Shown here: positions 15,641 to 24,704 of the stretch, piece by piece | Layout: the number at the start of each line of letters is the position of its first letter | How positions within the stretch are numbered: position 1 is the stretch's first letter | From: Parvularcula sp963922235 | GTDB lineage: Bacteria; Pseudomonadota; Alphaproteobacteria; Caulobacterales; Parvularculaceae | Length of the DNA stretch: 54,456 nt | Assembly: GCA_963922235.1 (NCBI GenBank) | Contig: CAWUIJ010000001.1 | Location: 1 to 54,456, forward strand | Direction: 5' to 3' | The notes under the pieces: model-generated | What the model was told of the DNA's origin: nothing | Database searches by the model: none | Seen by the model: only the letters and a program-made list of their open reading frames with translations | Program-made: the position numbers and the translations under genes

Positions 15641-16461
15641 CGACGGACACCTCCTTCCTGGCCGATAGCGCCAAGCCAGCGCTTCTCCAGCGAGTTTTGA
15701 CGGCGGCTGTCCTCATGCCGCTAGCACTTGGATCTGTGATTTTTGGCGGCCGTCTTTATGCCGGTGTCATTGCTGCGATGACGATCTTTCTGCTTTTTGA
15801 GTGGACGCGGATGGTCGATGGGGCGGAGTTCTCCCGCGGCTTTTACGTACTGTCTGCAACGGCTGCGGTGGCGAGTTATCTTGCGGCGGGGGGGCAACCC
15901 GTCTGGGCACTGAGTGTGACTGTGTTGGGTGGTGTCATTGCCACAGCGCTTGAATGGCCCAAACCCAACCCGCAGTCGTGGCCCGGTGTGGGCGCGGCGT
16001 ACCTTATTGTTCCTGCTGTTGCTGCGCTTTGGCTTAGGCGCGATGCGCCCGAGGGGTCGTTCTTCACGCTTCTTCTCTTTATCTGCACCTGGGCCGCCGA
16101 CAGCACTGCCTATTTCGTCGGTAAGACCGTCGGCGGACCGAAGCTGGTTCCTCAGATCTCCCCGAACAAGACCTGGTCGGGCGCCGCCGGCGCTGTTGTG
16201 GGCGCAGGTGCTGCGGGAGCTGCGCTCGCAATGCTTCTGAAGCCTGAATGGGTTTTGCTGGCTTGGGTGCTTGGATCGATCTTGGGAGTGGCGGTTGTCT
16301 GTGGAGACATCACCGAAAGCTACTTTAAACGCCGATACGGCATGAAGGACACTGGCGGTGCTTTTCCGGGGCATGGCGGGGTTCTGGATCGCTTGGACGG
16401 CTTTCTCTTTGCGGTCTTAGCGCTGGCAGCCGCTGTCATTTTGATGCAAGGCGCCCACTAA
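15637..16461 (+). CDS. cdsA: Phosphatidate cytidylyltransferase (CDP-diglyceride synthase)
   Basis: Makes CDP-diacylglycerol from phosphatidic acid and CTP in the inner membrane, the branch point of phospholipid synthesis. The 274-residue protein has about eight hydrophobic helices and the C-terminal CdsA signature: ESYFKRRYGMKDTGGAFPGH followed by GGVLDRLDG. I chose the GTG at 15637, which overlaps the uppS stop in a GTGA arrangement; another GTG at 15622 would add five residues and a 19-base overlap. Confidence 0.95.
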   Translation: MTTDTSFLADSAKPALLQRVLTAAVLMPLALGSVIFGGRLYAGVIAAMTIFLLFEWTRMVDGAEFSRGFYVLSATAAVASYLAAGGQPVWALSVTVLGGVIATALEWPKPNPQSWPGVGAAYLIVPAVAALWLRRDAPEGSFFTLLLFICTWAADSTAYFVGKTVGGPKLVPQISPNKTWSGAAGAVVGAGAAGAALAMLLKPEWVLLAWVLGSILGVAVVCGDITESYFKRRYGMKDTGGAFPGHGGVLDRLDGFLFAVLALAAAVILMQGAH

Positions 16462-16486
16462 CGTTACGACAGGAGCTCTCGTTTCT

Positions 16487-17671
16487 ATGCTCAAGCGGCG
16501 CGCGACCATCCTTGGTGCCACAGGATCCGTGGGACAAACCACGCTCAATCTTATCCACGCAGCGAACAAGGCCCGCGACGCTGAGATCGAAGTCGTCGCC
16601 GTCACGGCCAACAGCAAAGTCGCTGAACTGGCCAAGGCCGCTATCGAATCAGGCGCCCAGTTTGCCGCCATCGCTAACCCGCATGCGGGTGAAGACCTCG
16701 CCTCCGCTTTGGTGGGAACGGGGATCCGCTCCGCAGCGGGCCCCCAAGCGATTGTGGAAGCCGCGCAGATGGATGCCGACTGGGTCATGGCAGCGATTAT
16801 GGGCGCAGCTGGGATTGAGCCGCTGCTGGCCGCTGCTGAGCGCGGCGCAAACATCGCTTTTGCCAACAAGGAGTGCCTAGTCTGCGCTGGCGATGCTGTG
16901 CTTGGCGCTATGGAACGGGGAGGCGGGCGCCTTCTTCCTGTGGACAGCGAGCACAACGCCATCTTCCAGGTGTTTGACGCAGAGCGCCCCCACAGGGTGC
17001 GGAAGCTCATTCTCACGGCATCGGGCGGACCTTTCCGTGATCGCGATCCTGCGACGCTGAAGGCGGTGACCCCTGAAGAAGCGGTGAAGCACCCCAACTG
17101 GTCCATGGGCGCGAAGATCTCGGTCGATAGTGCCACCATGATGAACAAAGGGCTGGAACGGATCGAAGCCGCTTATCTCTTCCCCGTACCGAAAGAGAAG
17201 ATCGAGATCGTGGTGCACCCGCAATCGGTGATCCACAGCCTTGTCGATTACGTCGACGGTTCAGTCTTGGCGCAGCTGGGCACACCGGACATGACGATCC
17301 CAGTGGCATCGGCCTTGGCATGGCCTGATCGGATCGCGACACCGGCTGAGCAGCTGGATCTCATCAAAGTGCGCCAGATGGACTTCTTCCCCGCTGACGA
17401 AAAGCGCTTCCCATGCCTCCGTTTGGCAAGGGAAAGCCTCGACGAGGGTGGTCTGGCCACCTGTGTGCTTAACGCGGCCAACGAAGTCGCTGTGGCTGCC
17501 TTTCTGAAGGGTCACCTGCCGTTCCTGGACATTGCCTCGGTCACCGAACATTGTCTCGAAACGGTGAGATCGAATCACGACAGCACAGCCCTCGACAACA
17601 TTTTGGCGACGGACAAGCTGGCGCGAGAAGCGGCCTGGGCACGGGTGGAAGCACTCGCAGACAGGGGTTGA
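16487..17671 (+). CDS. dxr: 1-deoxy-D-xylulose-5-phosphate reductoisomerase
   Basis: NADPH-dependent second step of the methylerythritol phosphate pathway, which feeds isopentenyl units to uppS two genes upstream. The 394-residue protein shows the nucleotide-binding start RRATILGATGSVGQTTLNL, the catalytic NKECLVCAG and PVDSEHNAIFQ (metal ligands D and E), the TASGGPFRD loop, HPNWSMGAKISVDSATMMNK and the C-terminal four-helix part with LNAANEVAVAAFL. The site AGGAG lies 10 bases before the ATG. Confidence 0.97.
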   Translation: MLKRRATILGATGSVGQTTLNLIHAANKARDAEIEVVAVTANSKVAELAKAAIESGAQFAAIANPHAGEDLASALVGTGIRSAAGPQAIVEAAQMDADWVMAAIMGAAGIEPLLAAAERGANIAFANKECLVCAGDAVLGAMERGGGRLLPVDSEHNAIFQVFDAERPHRVRKLILTASGGPFRDRDPATLKAVTPEEAVKHPNWSMGAKISVDSATMMNKGLERIEAAYLFPVPKEKIEIVVHPQSVIHSLVDYVDGSVLAQLGTPDMTIPVASALAWPDRIATPAEQLDLIKVRQMDFFPADEKRFPCLRLARESLDEGGLATCVLNAANEVAVAAFLKGHLPFLDIASVTEHCLETVRSNHDSTALDNILATDKLAREAAWARVEALADRG

Positions 17672-17677
17672 GGATAG

Positions 17678-18901
17678 ATGCTGGAGACAGTGCTTGGCGG
17701 TGCGTCGACGGTTGCAGTGAGCATTGCCGCGTTCCTGGTGATGCTCCCGGTGATCGTGTTCATCCACGAGTTGGGTCACTTTCAGACCGGCCGCTTGTTC
17801 AGCATCAAGATTGATGCGTTCTCGATTGGCTTCGGGCCAAAACTCGCGGGTTGGGTCGATCGTCATGGTACGGTGTGGAAGGTCTCGGCTATCCCGCTCG
17901 GCGGGTATGTGAAATTCTTTGGTGATGCGAATGCGGCCAGCGCTGGGACCAATTCAGGCCAGACCGGCACCACGCAGTTCGGCTCCCAACGTGAAGCTCT
18001 CGAGGCAGCGCTGACAGAAGACGAGAAAGCCGTCTGCTTTCACTTCCGCCCCACATGGCAGCGCGCTGCTGTCGTTGCCGCCGGACCCATCGCCAATTTC
18101 GTTCTTGCGATTGTCATTCTCGCCGGTCTTTTGATGGCCCTTGGCCGTTTCACGGTGGAGCCTGTCATAGGTCAGGTGATGGAGGACAGCGCAGCAGCCG
18201 AGGCCGGCTTTAGGCCGGGCGACCGGATTCTCGAGCTCAATGGCGGCGCCGTCCGTTCTTTCGACGCCATGGCGACCCGCGTGAAGCTTTCGAGCGGTGA
18301 AGAGCTAACCTTCAAGGTGGAGCGGGATGGGGAGACCCTCACGCTTCTCGCCACGCCGCGCCGGGTCGAACAGACCGATGGCTTTGGTAACAAGGTTGAA
18401 GCGGGTCAGCTCGGCGTCTCCGCAGACCCAGAGTTTGTCAGCAGGCAACGCTTCGGACCCATTGATGCGACCGTCGAAGGCACGCGTGAAGTGGGCCGTA
18501 TTATCAGTGTGACAGGCCGCTATTTCACGCGGCTTCTCACCTTCCGCGAAGACCCCCGCCAAATTGGCGGACCGGTTCGCATCGCCCAGTTTGCAGGGCA
18601 GGCAGCGAGCTCAGGCTTTGTTCCTGCTGAGAACGTGACGCTCGGTGATCGGCTCATGACAAGCGCGGCCAATTTCTTGCAAGTCGCCGCTTTGATCTCG
18701 ATATCCGTCGGATTTTTAAACCTTTTGCCCGTTCCTGTGCTGGATGGTGGGCACTTGATGTTCTACGGGTACGAAGCTGTAGCGGGAAAACCAATGAATG
18801 AAGCCGTTCAGAACGGGCTATTTCGGATCGGTCTCGCGATAGTGGGGACCCTGATCATCTTTGTTTTTATCAACGACGTCGTCCGTCTCTTTCAGTCTTA
18901 G
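17678..18901 (+). CDS. rseP: RseP-type site-2 metalloprotease
   Basis: Intramembrane zinc protease that cuts membrane-bound anti-sigma factors and leftover signal peptides. The 407-residue protein has the HELGH motif at residues 30-34 in the first membrane helix, one recognisable PDZ domain (about 170-250; EAGFRPGDRILELNGGAV) between two membrane parts, and the second active-site motif NLLPVPVLDGGHL (about residue 350). E. coli RseP has two PDZ domains; this shorter version with one clear PDZ is usual in alphaproteobacteria. Spacing to dxr is 6 bases and to bamA 12 bases, so it is inside an operon. Confidence 0.95.
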   Translation: MLETVLGGASTVAVSIAAFLVMLPVIVFIHELGHFQTGRLFSIKIDAFSIGFGPKLAGWVDRHGTVWKVSAIPLGGYVKFFGDANAASAGTNSGQTGTTQFGSQREALEAALTEDEKAVCFHFRPTWQRAAVVAAGPIANFVLAIVILAGLLMALGRFTVEPVIGQVMEDSAAAEAGFRPGDRILELNGGAVRSFDAMATRVKLSSGEELTFKVERDGETLTLLATPRRVEQTDGFGNKVEAGQLGVSADPEFVSRQRFGPIDATVEGTREVGRIISVTGRYFTRLLTFREDPRQIGGPVRIAQFAGQAASSGFVPAENVTLGDRLMTSAANFLQVAALISISVGFLNLLPVPVLDGGHLMFYGYEAVAGKPMNEAVQNGLFRIGLAIVGTLIIFVFINDVVRLFQS

Positions 18902-18913
18902 GATTTGCTGCCC

Positions 18914-21436
18914 ATGAGCCTTTCGGCTGCACGCCCACTGTTTCTTGCGATGTTGGCTCTTCTGTTTGCTGGTACCCAAGCGGCAGGACAGGACAACTTC
19001 ACGACCGTGGTACGCCAAATCGTGGTCACCGGGACGCAGCGGTTGGAGCCAGAAACGGTTCGGTCTTACCTCACGATCACGCCGGGCACGAACATTGATC
19101 AGGTTGTGATTGACGAGGGCCTGAAGGGTCTCTTCGCGACGGGTCTCTTCGAAGACGCGCAAATGGTCTTTAACGCAAGCAACGGCCTTCTGCAGGTCGA
19201 GGTCCAAGAGAACCCGATCGTTAACCGCGTGATCTATGTTGGCAACAAACGGCTCGACGACGACAAGTTCGAAGAGGAAGTCGAACTCGAGCCTCGGTCC
19301 ATCTACACGCGAGCCCGTGCCCAGGCCGATGCCCAGCGCATGATCGAAGTCTACCGGCGATCGGGCCGTTTTGGCGCAACGGTGACACCGCGCGTGAGGG
19401 AGCTCGAACGCAACCGCGTCGATGTGATTTTTGATATCGACGAGGGCCCGCGAACAGGCGTACGCGCCGTCAACTTTCTGGGTAATGAAGAATTTTCTGA
19501 CGCGGAACTTCGCGGTGTGGTCCTCACAGCTCCCTCGAGCTGGTGGAACATTCTCGAGAGCAACGACAATTATGACCCTGATCGCCTCGAATACGACCAG
19601 GAGCTGCTCCGTCAGCACTACAGCAAAAATGGCTTTGCCGATTTCGCAGTGCTCTCAGCAGTCGCTGAGCTGACCCCGGATCGTAAGGACTTCATCATCA
19701 CGATTGAGGTGGAAGAGGGCCCTAAATACGATTTCGGTAAGGTCGATGTGAACACGACCCTTTCGAAGCTCCCTGGCAAAGTCCTTCGCCGACGTGTACC
19801 GATCCGTACAGGCACTGTCTTTAATTCCGAGCGGATTGAAGACGCAGAAGAGGCGCTGACATTTGCCACGGGTGTCTACGGCTATGCGTTCGTTGATATC
19901 TACCCGCGTTTGGACAGAAACCCTGAGACCAAGACGATTGATGTCACCTTCGAGGTGAACGAAGGCCCGCGGGTCTATGTCGAAGAGATCAACATCAATG
20001 GTAACCAGCAAACCCTTGATCGTGTTATTCGCCGGGAGATGCGGCTCGTTGAGGGGGATGCGTTTAACCGAGTGCTGGTTGACCGATCTCAACGCCGCGT
20101 TCGGGGCTTGGGATTCTTCTCCGACGTGACCATTGATGAGCTGCCGGGCAGCGCGCCGGATCGTTCCGTGCTCAACGTGAACGTGACCGAACAACCGACG
20201 GGTAGTTTCCAAATCGGTGGTGGTGTCTCGTCCAACGATAACTTCATCTTCAATATCCAGCTGAACCAACAAAACCTCGCTGGTCGTGGCCAGAGCGTGC
20301 TCTTGGATCTCTCCGCGTCACAGCGGACCAATCGAGCGCGGATTTCATTGACCGAGCCTTACTTCTTAGGTCGCCGTCTTCGCGCTGGTGCTAGCTTATT
20401 TGTTCAGAGCACCGATTTTGAAGAGGCGGGATTTGTCTCAGAGACTTATGGCCTTGGTGCAAACTTTGGTTTCCCGGTTTCTGAGTTTGCGCAGCTCGGC
20501 CTCAATTATGGCCTCCGTTATGACAATCTGGAGCTTACAACCGACCTCACATTCGATTTCGATGAGGACGGTGAGATTGTTCCGAGCTCAGAGCTTGTCG
20601 ATGAAACTGCGGTTCGCAACGTTCGCGATCCTGAGACCACTGGTCTGGGTGTTGGGATCTTGACCACCGACCGTTGTAACGTTGTTCAGCTATCTGAAGA
20701 CCTTAACTGTGAAAACGACGGTGAGTTCGTGACGTCGTCGATAGGATATTCGCTCCGTATGGACCGGACAAACGATCCGATTGTTCCATCGCGCGGCTAT
20801 GCCATCAGTTTCTCACAGAACTTTGCCGGGTTCGGTGGTGACGTGAATTACTACCAGTCCACACTTCGGTCGTCCTACTATCACCCGCTTCCGTTCAAGT
20901 TCATTGGTTCACTGAAGTTCAACGGCGGTTACATCCAAAGCTTCAATGATGACGGTGTACGCCGGAACGACCGTTTCTTCCTGGGCGGTGGACGCGGCTT
21001 CCGCGGTTTCGATGTGGCGGGTGTTGGACCGCGATTGTTTGATGCCGACTCCGCTGTTCTCGGTAACCGCCGCGGACAGGCCGTCGGCGCCCGTGCCTAT
21101 GCTGTTGGTTCGGCTGAAGCGCTCATTCCGCTTCCCTTGCCTCCATCGGCAGGCCTCAGAGCGTCTCTCTTTGCAGACTTTGGCATTGCGGGTCTCGTCA
21201 ACGAAGCTGATGAGGAAGTGTTCAACGACCCAAGCATCGAGCGCGTTGACCTCTTTGGTAACTCAGATCCAGACGACCCTCTTCAAGCAGGTCTCGACCC
21301 GCGCGTTACAGCTGGCGTTGTGGTCAACTGGCGCTCACCCTTCGGTCCCGTGCAATTCGTGATCTCAGAAGCTGTGGTCGTTGAAGAGTATGACCGTCCT
21401 GAAGGTTTCCGCTTCTCGGCGGGTGGTCAGTTCTAA
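18914..21436 (+). CDS. bamA: Outer-membrane assembly factor BamA
   Basis: Central barrel of the BAM complex, which inserts beta-barrel proteins in the outer membrane. The 840-residue protein has a signal peptide (PLFLAMLALLFAGTQAAGQ), five POTRA repeats (about residues 28-430) and a C-terminal 16-strand barrel. The BamA hallmark GGGRGFRGF is present in the barrel loop (RFFLGGGRGFRGFDVAG), and the chain ends in an aromatic residue (RFSAGGQF). The frame opens at a TTG at 18905; ATG at 18914 gives the better signal peptide and spacing to the AGGA site. Confidence 0.97.
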   Translation: MSLSAARPLFLAMLALLFAGTQAAGQDNFTTVVRQIVVTGTQRLEPETVRSYLTITPGTNIDQVVIDEGLKGLFATGLFEDAQMVFNASNGLLQVEVQENPIVNRVIYVGNKRLDDDKFEEEVELEPRSIYTRARAQADAQRMIEVYRRSGRFGATVTPRVRELERNRVDVIFDIDEGPRTGVRAVNFLGNEEFSDAELRGVVLTAPSSWWNILESNDNYDPDRLEYDQELLRQHYSKNGFADFAVLSAVAELTPDRKDFIITIEVEEGPKYDFGKVDVNTTLSKLPGKVLRRRVPIRTGTVFNSERIEDAEEALTFATGVYGYAFVDIYPRLDRNPETKTIDVTFEVNEGPRVYVEEININGNQQTLDRVIRREMRLVEGDAFNRVLVDRSQRRVRGLGFFSDVTIDELPGSAPDRSVLNVNVTEQPTGSFQIGGGVSSNDNFIFNIQLNQQNLAGRGQSVLLDLSASQRTNRARISLTEPYFLGRRLRAGASLFVQSTDFEEAGFVSETYGLGANFGFPVSEFAQLGLNYGLRYDNLELTTDLTFDFDEDGEIVPSSELVDETAVRNVRDPETTGLGVGILTTDRCNVVQLSEDLNCENDGEFVTSSIGYSLRMDRTNDPIVPSRGYAISFSQNFAGFGGDVNYYQSTLRSSYYHPLPFKFIGSLKFNGGYIQSFNDDGVRRNDRFFLGGGRGFRGFDVAGVGPRLFDADSAVLGNRRGQAVGARAYAVGSAEALIPLPLPPSAGLRASLFADFGIAGLVNEADEEVFNDPSIERVDLFGNSDPDDPLQAGLDPRVTAGVVVNWRSPFGPVQFVISEAVVVEEYDRPEGFRFSAGGQF

Positions 21437-21587
21437 TCGCTCACGAAGCGTGATCGAGATCATCGCGTTGGCCAGTGGATTTCGCTTCTCTCATCCTGCA
21501 TGCCATCATGCGAAAAGCGTTTCGTAAGAGCCGTCATAAGGAGCGAACAGAGCGGGTTTTCCGCCCGTAGCTGGTCCAGTGGTGTAT

Positions 21588-22583
21588 ATGACTTTACCAG
21601 ATTCTCGGTTTTTCCGGCTGATTGAACCCATGGCGCCTGCGGCAGCAGCTAAGCTTTCCGCGGGCGTTCTTGTGACGGACGGCGGCAAGGCCATTTCATC
21701 CGTGGCGGATCCGACCATTGGCGGGGATGGGGCTGTCTGCTTCGCTGAGAAGCCAGGCGGCACAATCGGTCCCGCAGCATTGCTGGTCGTACCGCAAGGG
21801 CAATCTTGGGACATCCCCAGCCACGTGGCTTCTATTTTGGAAGCCCCGTCACCGCGTCTTGCCTACGCAAAGATTGCAGCTGGTTTGTTTGAGAGCAAAA
21901 GCGAAAATGGCCCCGAAGATGAGACGCCAGCGGACGTCTCTCCGGAGGCCAAGGTTCACCCGACCGCGGTGATCGGGCCGGGTGCTGTGATCTCCGAGGG
22001 CGCACTGATTGGCCCGCATGCGGTGATCGGCCATGGTGTTGTGATTGGCGCAGGGACAAAGATTGGCCCCAATGCCTCTATCACCCATTCGACAGTGGGC
22101 GCAGGATGTTCAATCTCAGCTGGCGCACGCATTGGTGAGGCAGGCTTTGGCTATGTGCCTGGTGACATGGGCGCGGTTTACATTCCTCAACTCGGCGCCG
22201 TGCGCATAGGCAATCGCGTTGATATCGGCGCAAACACCACCATCGACCGCGGTATGCTGACGGATACCGAAATCGGTGATGGTACAAAAATCGATAACCT
22301 CTGCCAGATCGCGCACAATTGTAAGATCGGCCGCTCGGTTCTCATTGCCAGCCATACCGGCGTTTCTGGCTCATGTGTTGTCGGTGACGGTGTGATGATG
22401 GGTGGTCAGGTCGGGATGGCTGAACACGTCACGATTGGTGCCGGCGCTGAACTGGCGGCGCGGAGCGGCCTCATGCGTGATGTTGAGCCCGGTGGCCGCG
22501 TGGGCGGAGCACCTGCTAAGCCCTTCCGACAGTGGATGAAAGAAGTTGCGGCTGTCAGCCGTTTAGCGGAAAAAAAGAAGTGA
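21588..22583 (+). CDS. lpxD: UDP-3-O-acylglucosamine N-acyltransferase
   Basis: Adds the second acyl chain in lipid A synthesis, acyl-ACP dependent. The 331-residue protein has the LpxD N-terminal uridine-binding domain (about 1-110) and then a left-handed beta helix of hexapeptide repeats (VHPTAVIGPGAVISEGALIG and so on), with the catalytic His-containing segment NLCQIAHNCKIG. The frame begins at GTG 21579, but the ATG at 21588 is the more likely start; neither has a strong ribosome-binding site. The 151 bases before it lack the skp/ompH gene that often sits between bamA and lpxD. Confidence 0.94.
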   Translation: MTLPDSRFFRLIEPMAPAAAAKLSAGVLVTDGGKAISSVADPTIGGDGAVCFAEKPGGTIGPAALLVVPQGQSWDIPSHVASILEAPSPRLAYAKIAAGLFESKSENGPEDETPADVSPEAKVHPTAVIGPGAVISEGALIGPHAVIGHGVVIGAGTKIGPNASITHSTVGAGCSISAGARIGEAGFGYVPGDMGAVYIPQLGAVRIGNRVDIGANTTIDRGMLTDTEIGDGTKIDNLCQIAHNCKIGRSVLIASHTGVSGSCVVGDGVMMGGQVGMAEHVTIGAGAELAARSGLMRDVEPGGRVGGAPAKPFRQWMKEVAAVSRLAEKKK

Positions 22584-23047
22584 TGCCTGAACAAGACGAT
22601 ATCCTGACGGATCTTGATGTTGCCGCTATTCAAGCGCTGATCCCGCATCGTTATCCGTTTTTGATGATCGACAAGGTCGTCAACATTTCTCGCACGGAAG
22701 GCGCGGTTGGCGTCAAGAACGTGACGATCAATGAGCCTTTTTTTGAAGGCCATTTCCCGCAGATGCCGGTCATGCCTGGTGTGCTGATCATCGAAGCAAT
22801 GGCACAAACTGCAGCCTCCTATACTGTGCATGCAGATGATCTCGACTCTGATGGTAAAATCGTTCTGTTTATGGGTGTGGAGAAGGCAAAGTTCAGAAAG
22901 CCGGTGGTCCCTGGCGATCAGCTCGAACTCCACGTCAAAGTCGTCCAGCGGCGTCCGCCGGTCTGGAAGTATGAAGGTAAGGCCAAGGTGAACGGCAAAG
23001 TGGTTGCTGAAGCGATCTTTGCTGCGATGTTGGCGGAGGCAAAGTAA
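22583..23047 (+). CDS. fabZ: 3-hydroxyacyl-[acyl-carrier-protein] dehydratase
   Basis: Dehydrates 3-hydroxyacyl-ACP in fatty acid elongation and thus competes with LpxA and LpxD for the same substrate pool. The 154-residue hot-dog protein has LIPHRYPFLMIDKV and the active-site region EPFFEGHFPQMPVMPGVLII with the catalytic His, followed by the Glu of IEAMAQ. The start ATG at 22583 overlaps the lpxD stop by one base (TGATG), so the pair is translationally coupled; the upstream extension of the frame is lpxD read in another phase. Confidence 0.97.
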   Translation: MPEQDDILTDLDVAAIQALIPHRYPFLMIDKVVNISRTEGAVGVKNVTINEPFFEGHFPQMPVMPGVLIIEAMAQTAASYTVHADDLDSDGKIVLFMGVEKAKFRKPVVPGDQLELHVKVVQRRPPVWKYEGKAKVNGKVVAEAIFAAMLAEAK

Positions 23048-23838
23048 TGGCTGTTCATTCGCGTGCGATAGTTGAGGATGGAGCCCAGCTGGGCGATGAT
23101 GTCGAAATCGGTCCGTTCGTCCATGTCGGCCCCCATGTGAAGCTCGGAAATCGAGTGAAGCTTCATCCCCATGCTGTTGTTCTGGGAAACACGACGGTGG
23201 GTGATGACACGGAAGTGATGCCATTCGCTGTCTTGGGCATGCCCCCACAGCACTTGAATTATAAAGGAGAAAAAACGACCCTAACCATCGGCGCGCGCAA
23301 TCAGATCCGAGAGCACGTGACAATGCATCCGGGGACGGAACAAGGCGGCGGCCAAACGGTCGTGGGCGATGATGGGCTTTATATGGTGGGCTGCCATGTC
23401 GCTCATGACTGCATGATCGGCAATAACGTCATTATGGCGAACAATGCGACACTGGGCGGTCATATCGAGATCGGCAATTATGTCTTTGTGTCAGGGATTA
23501 CCGCAATCCATCAGTTCACACGGCTCGGCAATTATTGCTTTGTCGGTGGCGGCGCGATTCTCGGTAGCGATGTCATTCCTTATGGTTCAGTGTTCGGAAA
23601 TCGCGCAAAGCTCGAAGGCCTCAACATTGTTGGCATGAAGCGCCGAGGGATGGACCGAAAGGCTATCCATTCGATCCGGGCTGCCTACCGTCAGCTTTTC
23701 GCTCCCGAGGGGACGCTGCAAGAACGCATTGCAGACGCGACGGAGCTCTACAAAGACTCCCCTGTGGTCATGGAAATCGTTGATTTCATGAAGGCCAATA
23801 GCGAGGAGAACCGGCCTCTATGTCTTCCGGCCATGTAG
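23047..23838 (+). CDS. lpxA: UDP-N-acetylglucosamine acyltransferase
   Basis: First acylation of lipid A synthesis, in the cytoplasm. The 263-residue protein is a left-handed beta helix of hexapeptide repeats with the catalytic His segment (GCHVAHDCMIGNNV), and a C-terminal helical domain (RGMDRKAIHSIRAAYRQLF). The ATG overlaps the fabZ TAA by one base (TAATG), and its own 3' end overlaps lpxI by 19 bases, so expression of the lipid A genes is tightly coupled. Confidence 0.97.
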   Translation: MAVHSRAIVEDGAQLGDDVEIGPFVHVGPHVKLGNRVKLHPHAVVLGNTTVGDDTEVMPFAVLGMPPQHLNYKGEKTTLTIGARNQIREHVTMHPGTEQGGGQTVVGDDGLYMVGCHVAHDCMIGNNVIMANNATLGGHIEIGNYVFVSGITAIHQFTRLGNYCFVGGGAILGSDVIPYGSVFGNRAKLEGLNIVGMKRRGMDRKAIHSIRAAYRQLFAPEGTLQERIADATELYKDSPVVMEIVDFMKANSEENRPLCLPAM

Positions 23839-24704
23839 ACGAGGGGGCGTGGTCGCGTCTCGGCATCTTGGCGGGTGGCGGGACTCTTCCCCTTCGCGTT
23901 GCTGAAGCTGAGACGAAGGCAGGTCGTGAGCCTTTCGTTATCCGACTGACGAACGAAGACAGTCCGATTGCGTCCTATCCAAACGATCAGGTACAGATTG
24001 GCGAGCTGGGCCGGGTTATCAAACGCCTCAAAAAGGAGGGATGCGACGCAGTTTGCTTTGCTGGACAACTCAAGCGCCCCAATTTTGCATCGATCAAAGC
24101 CGATCTGCGCGGAGCAATGGTTTTGCCGAAAGTTGTGGCGGCGGCTCGAAAGGGCGATGGCGCCATTCTTGATGTGATCGTGGATGTCTTTGAGGGCGAG
24201 GGATTTCAAGTTGTCGGGGCTGAGGCAGCGTCCGATCGACTTTTGCTTCCCCAAGGGTCGCTTGGCGGTAAAGCACCGCATGCAGAGCATATGAAAGACA
24301 TTGCTAAAGGCATGGGCGTGGTCAATGCGCTCGGTCCCTTTGATGTCGGCCAAGGCGCTGTCATCAGGCGGGGTTTTGTCTTAGCCATCGAAGCGGCGGA
24401 GGGAACGGATGCCATGCTGCAGCGCTGCGCCGAGCTTCCTGAGACCCTTAAAGGTTTTGAGCCGGGAGAAGACACGAACCTTTTGGGTGTCCTCGTGAAG
24501 TGCCCAAAACCCGGCCAGGAGCTTCGCGTTGATCTGCCAACAATTGGTGTGGAAACGATCGAACGAGCGGCTGCTGCTGGCTTGGCAGGCGTGGCTGCGC
24601 AGGCCGAGCATGCCTTGATCATCGATCGGGAGGACGTGATTGCGAGAGCCAACAGTCTTGGCCTCTTCGTCTATGGTTTCTTGGCCGAGGAGGTGGCGGA
24701 TTGA
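23820..24704 (+). CDS. lpxI: UDP-2,3-diacylglucosamine pyrophosphatase LpxI
   Basis: Hydrolyses UDP-2,3-diacylglucosamine to lipid X; the alphaproteobacterial replacement for LpxH. The 294-residue protein has the family N-terminal domain (LGILAGGGTLPLRVAE) and the C-terminal catalytic domain (GQGAVIRRGFVLAIEAAEGT, LVKCPKPGQELRVDLPTIG, GVAAQAEHALIIDRE). The start codon lies inside lpxA. Confidence 0.93.
   Translation: MSSGHVDEGAWSRLGILAGGGTLPLRVAEAETKAGREPFVIRLTNEDSPIASYPNDQVQIGELGRVIKRLKKEGCDAVCFAGQLKRPNFASIKADLRGAMVLPKVVAAARKGDGAILDVIVDVFEGEGFQVVGAEAASDRLLLPQGSLGGKAPHAEHMKDIAKGMGVVNALGPFDVGQGAVIRRGFVLAIEAAEGTDAMLQRCAELPETLKGFEPGEDTNLLGVLVKCPKPGQELRVDLPTIGVETIERAAAAGLAGVAAQAEHALIIDREDVIARANSLGLFVYGFLAEEVAD

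Noticed and set aside
14868..15668. A 266-codon frame on the plus strand overlapping uppS almost completely
   Set aside because: It is uppS read in another phase; it has Arg/Ser-rich shadow composition, no family motif, and the uppS frame has all catalytic signatures.
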